Shown in pieces: positions 1-3,068 of a DNA stretch of 5,277 bases. Made by a program: the position numbers and the translations under genes. How positions within the stretch are numbered: the stretch's first letter is position 1; every line of letters begins with the position of its first letter. The notes under the pieces were generated by a model. It had not been told where the DNA came from. It did not search any database and saw nothing but the letters and a program-made list of their open reading frames with translations. The stretch comes from an uncultured Acidaminococcus sp. (GTDB taxonomy: Bacteria > Bacillota_C > Negativicutes > Acidaminococcales > Acidaminococcaceae): assembly GCA_900314165.1 (NCBI GenBank), contig OMUE01000046.1, positions 1-5,277 on the forward strand. Reading direction: 5' to 3'.

Positions 1-49
1 AAATTGGGGTGTCTTTTTGCGTTTTAATTTCGGTCGAAGAGTATTTTCA

Positions 50-171
50 TAGTAAGAGTAAAGAGCGAAGAGACGGCCACTGGCCCCTCTGGTCAGGTCC
101 TAAATCCGCCCTCGCACATGCGGGGGCGGGGGACCATCCGTAAGGAGGGTGGTGGGGGTGCCTATCCAGCG
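50..171 (+). repeat. Dispersed GC-rich intergenic repeat, copy A
   Basis: This is one of three related repeat copies in the window (B at 959-1090, C on the minus strand at 2824-2900), with a partial fourth head at 5019-5061. In order it shows a purine-rich AGAGCGAAGAG head (63-73), the box GGCCACTGGCC (75-85), and a hairpin with arms CCGCCCTCGC (106-115) and GCGGGGGCGG (120-129) around a 4-nt loop. A second hairpin follows, ACCATCC (133-139) with GGGTGGT (147-153), then a GGTGGGGGTG tail (151-160). There is no coding potential. It behaves like a chromosomal REP/BIME-type or MITE-like element; its role is unknown. Confidence 0.75.
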
Positions 172-326
172 GACTTCGTACCAAGGACCCTCGACACAAG
201 AATATTCGGACCAAGATACTTAGTATCCAGGTTTACAATATCCTAAAAATTACTAGGAATTCGCTCTTTTCTTTTTTACAAAATTATAGTACTATTATAG
301 GGTATATAAATCGGCAATCGAAAGGT
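172..326. promoter_or_regulatory. AT-rich upstream region of the Rrf2 gene with candidate operators
   Basis: No gene is visible here. Two inverted repeats stand out: GATACTTAGTATC (215-227, perfect 6-bp arms around one base) and ATAGTACTAT (286-295, perfect palindrome). The second lies where the promoter should be. Possible promoter pieces are TTTACA (275-280) with TAGGGT (298-303) at 17-bp spacing, or TATTAT (293-298); neither is strong. Rrf2 regulators often bind AT-rich dyads in their own promoters, so 286-295 is a reasonable autoregulatory operator. That is inference, not a motif match. Confidence 0.4.
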
Positions 327-343
327 AAGGAGGCAGCAGTTTC

Positions 344-781
344 ATGAAAATTTCAACCAAGGGCCGTTATGCACTGCGGCTGATGATTGACCTGGCTATA
401 TATGGAGTGGACACCTATGTGCCCATCAAAAGCATTTCCCGGAGACAGGATATCTCTGAAAAGTACCTGGAACAGATCATTACCCAGCTGTCCCGGGCTA
501 AACTGGTGAAAAGTGCCCGGGGCGCTCAGGGCGGCTACCAGCTGGTAAAGCCGGCAGAGGACTATACAGCAGGAGAAATCCTCCGGGCTGTGGAAGGCTC
601 CCTGGCACCTGTGGCCTGCCTGGAACCAGGCCATGCTATCTGTGAACGGGCCCAGCACTGCGTGACCCTGGAATTGTGGAAGGAAATCCAGGACGCCGTG
701 GACCAGATTGTGGACCGCACTACCCTGGCCGATCTGGTGATTAAGCAAAAACTGAAAGACGAAGTACCGGCGCAGGATTGA
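344..781 (+). CDS. Rrf2/IscR-family transcriptional regulator, probable Fe-S sensor
   Basis: A 145-aa cytoplasmic winged-helix regulator of the Rrf2 family, full length. The N-terminus MKISTKGRYALRLMIDLA is the family signature. Helix-turn-helix residues span about 26-55 (ISEKYLEQIITQLSRAKLV), followed by the wing GAQGGYQL (60-67). Three cysteines, Cys92, Cys100 and Cys106 (C-x7-C-x5-C), sit where IscR-type members ligate an iron-sulfur cluster, which points to sensing of Fe-S status, redox or NO rather than the cysteine-free CymR type. The ATG is supported by AAGGAGG (327-333), 10 nt upstream. In many Firmicutes such genes precede a cysteine desulfurase gene; here a tRNA follows after a terminator, so the gene appears monocistronic and its targets cannot be read from context. 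An AT palindrome upstream may mediate autoregulation. Family assignment is firm; the cluster is inferred. Confidence 0.93.
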   Translation: MKISTKGRYALRLMIDLAIYGVDTYVPIKSISRRQDISEKYLEQIITQLSRAKLVKSARGAQGGYQLVKPAEDYTAGEILRAVEGSLAPVACLEPGHAICERAQHCVTLELWKEIQDAVDQIVDRTTLADLVIKQKLKDEVPAQD

Positions 782-803
782 ACTCTTGCGCCGTTCTTTT
801 TTG
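768..803 (+). terminator. Rho-independent terminator overlapping the Rrf2 stop codon
   Basis: Arms CGGCGCAGGA (768-777) and TCTTGCGCCG (784-793) pair over 10 bp with one G-U around a 6-nt loop, followed by TTCTTTTTTG. The TGA stop (779-781) lies in the loop, so the last Rrf2 codons form the 5' arm. The 3' arm also contains the likely -35 element of the next promoter. Confidence 0.85.
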
Positions 804-814
804 TGTATTATAAT
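786..814 (+). promoter_or_regulatory. Promoter of tRNA-Ala
   Basis: A perfect TATAAT (809-814) lies 17 bp downstream of TTGCGC (786-791), a half-consensus -35. Transcription would begin near 821, only a few bases before the mature tRNA 5' end at 824. The -35 is embedded in the 3' arm of the upstream terminator, so this is a very compact gene junction. Confidence 0.7.
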
Positions 815-823
815 AGCTTTTAC

Positions 824-899
824 GGGGCATTAGCTCAGCTGGGAGAGCGCAAGGTTCGCAATCTTGAGGTCAGGGGTTCGATCCCCCTATGCTCCACCA
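824..899 (+). tRNA. tRNA-Ala (anticodon CGC)
   Basis: A complete 76-nt cloverleaf with encoded CCA. The acceptor stem GGGGCAT/ATGCTCC carries the G3-U70 wobble that is the alanine identity element. The D arm is GCTC/GAGC with an AGCTGGGA loop. The anticodon arm is CAAGG-TTCGCAA-TCTTG with anticodon CGC at 857-859, reading GCG. The T arm is AGGGG-TTCGATC-CCCCT. Identity rests on both anticodon and G3-U70. Its 3' half, from nucleotide 31 onward, is duplicated at 2144, so the gene is the integration site of the adjacent insert. CGC is a less common Ala anticodon; the gene would supplement a UGC-bearing species elsewhere. Confidence 0.97.
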
Positions 900-953
900 T
901 AGAGTTCAAAAAGCTGTACAAAAACGGAATGCGTTTTTGTACAGCTTTTTCTT
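854..953 (+). repeat. attL-like direct repeat (tRNA-Ala 3' half plus terminator)
   Basis: These 100 bases recur without a mismatch at 2144-2243, exactly 1,290 bp away. The identity begins at tRNA nucleotide 31, the last base of the 5' anticodon stem, and ends three bases after the terminator T run. Bases on either side differ (AAG versus TCT before; TTGTG versus TTTGC across the far end). Starting at an anticodon loop is typical of tyrosine-recombinase attachment sites in tRNA genes. This copy completes the functional tRNA. Confidence 0.9.
908..950. terminator. tRNA-Ala terminator (proximal copy)
   Basis: A perfect 19-bp stem (908-926 with 932-950) around loop GAATG. The 3' arm ends in TTTTT and the 5' arm begins with AAAAA, so it can terminate transcription from either direction. 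An identical copy lies at 2198-2240 as part of the 100-bp duplication. Confidence 0.93.
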
Positions 954-958
954 GTGTT

Positions 959-1090
959 AGCGAAGAGTGAAGAGTGCAGAGCGAAAAGGCGGCCGCTGGC
1001 CCCAGTCCGCCCTCGCTTTAGCGGGGGCGGGGGACCGTTCCTGCTTGGAAATTAAAGAGTTGGAACGGTGGTGGGGGTGGCTGTCCGGCA
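959..1090 (+). repeat. Dispersed GC-rich intergenic repeat, copy B
   Basis: The fullest copy of the repeat family. It has a purine-rich head AGCGAAGAGTGAAGAG (959-974), then GGCCGCTGGCC (991-1001). Hairpin 1 is CCGCCCTCGC (1007-1016) with GCGGGGGCGG (1021-1030). Hairpin 2 is ACCGTTCC (1034-1041) with GGAACGGT (1062-1069) around a 20-nt loop. The GGTGGGGGTG tail follows. It starts six bases after the 100-bp repeat, so it sits at the very left edge of the inserted segment although the same family occurs outside the insert. Stem 2 differs in sequence from copies A and C but keeps its pairing. Confidence 0.75.
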
Positions 1091-1142
1091 TTACCTACCT
1101 TATTTCTTAATACGATGTATTGTGAAAAGCATGGAATCAAAG

Positions 1143-1208
1143 TTACGCCCGTATGCCTTGCTATGATATAATAAACGCAAACAAGAGATTGCGAACATTT
1201 GCAAGGAG
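1143..1208 (+). promoter_or_regulatory. Promoter and leader of the DUF3990 operon
   Basis: An extended -10, TGATATAAT (1164-1172), gives a strong promoter call; the -35 (TTACGC, 1143-1148, 18-bp spacing) is weak, as usual for extended -10 promoters. Transcription should begin near 1179. An inverted repeat CGCAA (1176-1180) and TTGCG (1189-1193) straddles the start and could be an operator. TTGC (1189-1192) can instead pair with GCAA (1201-1204), partly covering the ribosome binding site AAGGAG (1203-1208). Bases 1186-1196 are the exact reverse complement of tRNA-Ala nucleotides 31-41. Confidence 0.65.
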
Positions 1209-1214
1209 AATGTG

Positions 1215-1682
1215 ATGGAAACGCTAGAGCTATACCACGGCAGCCAGGAAATCGTTGAATTTCCGGAAATCCGAAAAACTAAATATACAAAAGATTTTTC
1301 CTGGGGCTTCTACTGCACAAGAAGCTATGAACAGGCCAAAAGATGGGCTTTGCGTAGAAATGAGCAAGGGATTATTAATGTGTATCATTTTATTCCAAGC
1401 CCGGAATTGAAAATCCTTAAATTTGACCAAATGACAGACCAATGGCTGGATTTCATTGCCTCCTGCAGGGCTGGTAAAGTACACCCCTATGACTGTGTAG
1501 AAGGCCCTATGGCAGATGACCAGATTTGGAATTTTGTAAATGACTATATTGCAGGAATGATTTCCAGAGCTGCGTTCTGGGAATATGCGAAGTTTAAACA
1601 TCCTACACATCAGATCAGCTTTCATACGTTGCAGGCACTTGCCTGTCTCTCCTATGAAAGGAGCGTGATGGTCAATGATTAA
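1215..1682 (+). CDS. DUF3990 family protein, ADP-ribosyltransferase-like
   Basis: I start at the ATG (1215), six bases after AAGGAG; the GTG at 1212 is only three bases from it. The 155-aa product has no signal peptide or membrane helix, so it is cytoplasmic. It matches the DUF3990 pattern: LYHGS (6-10), KDFSWGFYCT (26-35), QAKRWA (40-45), then YDCVEGPMADDQ (92-103), and a C-terminal QISFHT (133-138). The H of YHG, the GFYCT strand and the late Q-x-x-F-x-T motif are arranged as in ADP-ribosyltransferase-like folds, so NAD-dependent modification is plausible; activity and target are unknown. It is the first gene of a two-gene operon, overlapping the next by 8 nt. Genes of this family commonly sit beside small DUF3791-type partners, and a toxin-antitoxin role is my inference. 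The gene is more AT-rich than its neighbours outside the insert. Confidence 0.83.
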   Translation: METLELYHGSQEIVEFPEIRKTKYTKDFSWGFYCTRSYEQAKRWALRRNEQGIINVYHFIPSPELKILKFDQMTDQWLDFIASCRAGKVHPYDCVEGPMADDQIWNFVNDYIAGMISRAAFWEYAKFKHPTHQISFHTLQALACLSYERSVMVND

Positions 1683-2115
1683 AGAGTGGGATGATGTGTT
1701 TTACGTATGCACTATGATAGAATACACATCACGAAAGACAAAAAACCATAGGGGATACGTAGCTGAAAAACTGGGTTTGGCTGGAATCAGACGGCAATTG
1801 AAGTATGCCTCTGTGAATCACTCCCTGTCTTTTGAGCAGGTTTCTGATGAATGGATAGAAGATTACGGTGTCGAAGTGGGAGTTTTTGATACGGTGAGAG
1901 AATGCCGGTATCAGGTGCCGGCTGTGACAGCAATCGGACGGGTTTACGAAAGCCTTGTAATCAGCAGTACAGTAGGGCAGTCTATCGAAGAAAAAATTAT
2001 GGCTGTGTTTACCTCTTTCATCAGTGATGCCATTTCGGATTTTAATTCTAATGTTTATTACAGCAATCCCAGTTATCTGCAATATTCTTTTGAAGCTGGA
2101 AAATTGCTAGCATGA
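1675..2115 (+). CDS. Conserved partner protein of the DUF3990 gene, DUF3791-like N-terminus
   Basis: A 146-aa soluble protein, start ATG at 1675, overlapping the DUF3990 stop by 8 nt; AAAGGAG at 1657-1663 lies inside the upstream gene, so translation is likely coupled. The N-terminal 60-70 residues (FYVCTMIEYTSRKTKNHRG, then a helix ending near NHSLSFEQVSDEWIEDYGV) recall the small all-helical DUF3791 proteins found beside DUF3990 genes. I recognise the resemblance but cannot prove it by eye. The C-terminal half contains VFTSFISDAISDF and an aromatic YYSNPSYLQYSFEAG ending, with no catalytic motif I know. It is longer than a typical stand-alone DUF3791 protein (roughly 70 aa from memory), so it may combine a partner domain with a second module. 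The likely role is antitoxin or chaperone for the upstream protein, by inference from coupling only. Confidence 0.75.
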   Translation: MIKEWDDVFYVCTMIEYTSRKTKNHRGYVAEKLGLAGIRRQLKYASVNHSLSFEQVSDEWIEDYGVEVGVFDTVRECRYQVPAVTAIGRVYESLVISSTVGQSIEEKIMAVFTSFISDAISDFNSNVYYSNPSYLQYSFEAGKLLA

Positions 2116-2143
2116 AACGTGTAACATGTGTGCAATTTTCTCT

Positions 2144-2189
2144 GTTCGCAATCTTGAGGTCAGGGGTTCGATCCCCCTATGCTCCACCA
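2144..2189 (+). pseudogene. tRNA-Ala 3' fragment (nucleotides 31-76)
   Basis: These 46 bases equal the anticodon loop, 3' anticodon stem, variable loop, T arm, 3' acceptor strand and CCA of the tRNA-Ala at 824. The sequence upstream has no D arm or 5' acceptor strand, so it cannot fold into a tRNA. It would be transcribed as the 3' UTR of the DUF3990 operon, because no terminator separates them. Confidence 0.92.
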
Positions 2190-2197
2190 TAGAGTTC

Positions 2198-2240
2198 AAA
2201 AAGCTGTACAAAAACGGAATGCGTTTTTGTACAGCTTTTT
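2198..2240. terminator. Bidirectional terminator (distal copy)
   Basis: Identical to 908-950: a 19-bp perfect stem with loop GAATG, with A and T runs at the two ends. It now serves two convergent units, the DUF3990 operon from the left and the SnoaL-like gene from the right, whose stop codon is 18 bases away. Confidence 0.92.
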
Positions 2241-2257
2241 CTTTGCCGTATGTCCGA

Positions 2258-2722
2258 TCAGAACATCGTATTATCGTTTTCGGCTTTTTCCGGGATGTCC
2301 TGGATGATATCCCAATGTTCCACAATCTTGCCGTGCTTGACACGGAAAATATCCATAGCGGCCTGGCCACGGTCCTGAGCATTTAGCTTAATGTGGTTGT
2401 GGATGTACACCAGGTCTCCGTCAACGCCGATGTGTTTGATTTCGGCCGTGCTGTCCGGGAATTCCTTCAGAAAACCGGTAATGCCTTCTTTGAAAGCGGC
2501 TTTGCCGTCTTTGAAACCGGGGCTGTGCTGTTTGTAGGTGGCGCCGGTCATGCCGTCAATGACGGAAGGGTTATGTTCGTTAAACACTTGATTCCAAAAA
2601 TATTCCACCAAGGCTTTGTTATTCTTGAAATGGGGAAGGGCTTCCGCGGCAAATGCAGAAGAAATGGGCATCAGTCCCAGGGCTGCCACTAATGCAGCAG
2701 TTACGATTTTCTTAGATTTCAT
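2258..2722 (-). CDS. Exported SnoaL-like (NTF2-fold) protein
   Basis: A 154-aa protein with a clear Sec signal peptide: basic MKSKK, a hydrophobic stretch at 6-22 and an AFAA cleavage region at about 23-26, giving a mature domain of about 128 residues outside the cytoplasm. The mature part has the cone-shaped NTF2/SnoaL pattern: an N-terminal helix (LVEYFWNQVFNEHNPSVID), YKQHSPG (63-69), GITGFLKEFPD (80-90), VYIHNHIK (105-112) and FRVKHGKIVEHWDIIQDIPE (126-145). This resembles SnoaL-like aldol-condensing or cyclase-type proteins; the substrate is unknown, and in secreted bacterial members activity is often unproven. The start is supported by AGAGGTG eight bases upstream on this strand. It is transcribed towards the tRNA-Ala locus and ends at the shared bidirectional terminator. 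Confidence 0.88.
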   Translation of the reverse strand: MKSKKIVTAALVAALGLMPISSAFAAEALPHFKNNKALVEYFWNQVFNEHNPSVIDGMTGATYKQHSPGFKDGKAAFKEGITGFLKEFPDSTAEIKHIGVDGDLVYIHNHIKLNAQDRGQAAMDIFRVKHGKIVEHWDIIQDIPEKAENDNTMF

Positions 2723-2744
2723 AATGCTTTCACCTCTGAGTTAG

Positions 2745-2773
2745 ATTATACTAACTTATGGAGGGAAAATAAA
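2745..2773 (-). promoter_or_regulatory. Promoter of the SnoaL-like gene
   Basis: On the minus strand a perfect TATAAT (2750 to 2745) lies upstream of the ribosome binding site AGAGGTG (2737 to 2731). At 17-bp spacing the -35 is TTTATT (2773 to 2768), a weak match. The predicted leader is only about 15-20 nt. Confidence 0.55.
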
Positions 2774-2823
2774 GGGGTTAACAAATACAAATAAGACAGT
2801 GGACATGAGATGTGAGAAGTTAG

Positions 2824-2900
2824 TGGTGCTCTGCACGGACACCCTGACCACCATCGCAGGCGATGGTCCCCCGCCCCCGCATCGTGCGAGGGCGGACTGG
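2824..2900 (-). repeat. Dispersed GC-rich intergenic repeat, copy C (inverted, 5'-truncated)
   Basis: Read on the minus strand it starts at CCAGTCCGCC, so the purine-rich head and GGCC box of copies A and B are missing. Hairpin 1 has arms CCGCCCTCGC and GCGGGGGCGG (2895-2886 and 2880-2871). Hairpin 2 is ACCATCGC/GCGATGGT (2867-2850), an essentially perfect dyad. It lies between two divergent promoters, in a 346-bp gap with no other visible feature apart from those promoters. Confidence 0.72.
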
Positions 2901-3007
2901 ACGATTTTACTAAGAGGTACTTGTTTCAAGCTGGCTTCAAAGAACGCGGTAATCTTGTCAAAGGAAATGGCAACAGTGTAGAAATGCCTACCATAGCTTT
3001 AAAATTA

Positions 3008-3062
3008 TCGAAAAATCTTTCCATATGTACTATAATTTTGAGAGAGCTTTTATGAAAGAGGT
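3008..3062 (+). promoter_or_regulatory. Promoter and ribosome binding site of the MATE fusion gene
   Basis: TATAAT (3031-3036) lies 17 bp downstream of TCGAAA (3008-3013), a four-of-six -35. The sequence AAGAGGTG (3055-3062) precedes the TTG start at 3069 with proper spacing and decides that start: the nearby ATG at 3052 is in another frame, and the first in-frame ATG would remove most of the first transmembrane helix. Confidence 0.65.
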
Positions 3063-3068
3063 GCACCG

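Larger units (their letters stand above)
854..2243 (+). mobile_element. Mini genomic island at tRNA-Ala, no integrase
   Basis: The region between and including the two 100-bp repeats holds one full 1,290-bp insertion unit. Inside are dispersed repeat B, a promoter, the DUF3990 gene, its overlapping partner gene and the displaced tRNA 3' fragment with terminator. Hand-counted GC of 1261-1380 is 47 of 120, against 39 of 60 in 3241-3300 of the MATE gene, so the cargo is clearly more AT-rich than the core genes. No recombinase, excisionase or replication gene is present. The unit is therefore either a decayed remnant of a larger element or a satellite mobilised by an integrase elsewhere. The boundaries are seen directly; the integration mechanism is inferred. 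Confidence 0.8.
2144..2243 (+). repeat. attR-like direct repeat (displaced tRNA 3' half plus terminator)
   Basis: A second, perfect copy of 854-953. It begins with GTTCGCAATCT, contains the T arm and CCA, and ends just after the terminator. It starts 28 bases after the stop of the partner gene. It most likely represents the original chromosomal 3' end of the tRNA locus, pushed away by the insertion, since it abuts the convergent SnoaL-like gene that must have faced the tRNA before. Confidence 0.9.

Noticed and set aside
1212..1214. GTG start for the DUF3990 protein
   Set aside because: It is only three bases from AAGGAG; the ATG at 1215 has normal spacing and gives a standard N-terminus.
353..1625. 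Minus-strand frames opposite the Rrf2 gene (353-748) and the DUF3990 gene (1230-1625)
   Set aside because: The plus-strand proteins are clear family members, and the opposite frames show no family features.
2144..2189. Second functional tRNA gene
   Set aside because: It has the 3' half of tRNA-Ala only; upstream bases supply no D arm or acceptor 5' strand.
2107..2386. Reading frames across the tRNA fragment and terminator on both strands
   Set aside because: They are created by the structured RNA sequence and the SnoaL gene's opposite strand; no start signals support them.
2799..2981. Short plus-strand reading frame of 60 codons
   Set aside because: It runs through repeat copy C, lacks a good ribosome binding site and gives a low-complexity PPPPHRARA-type product.
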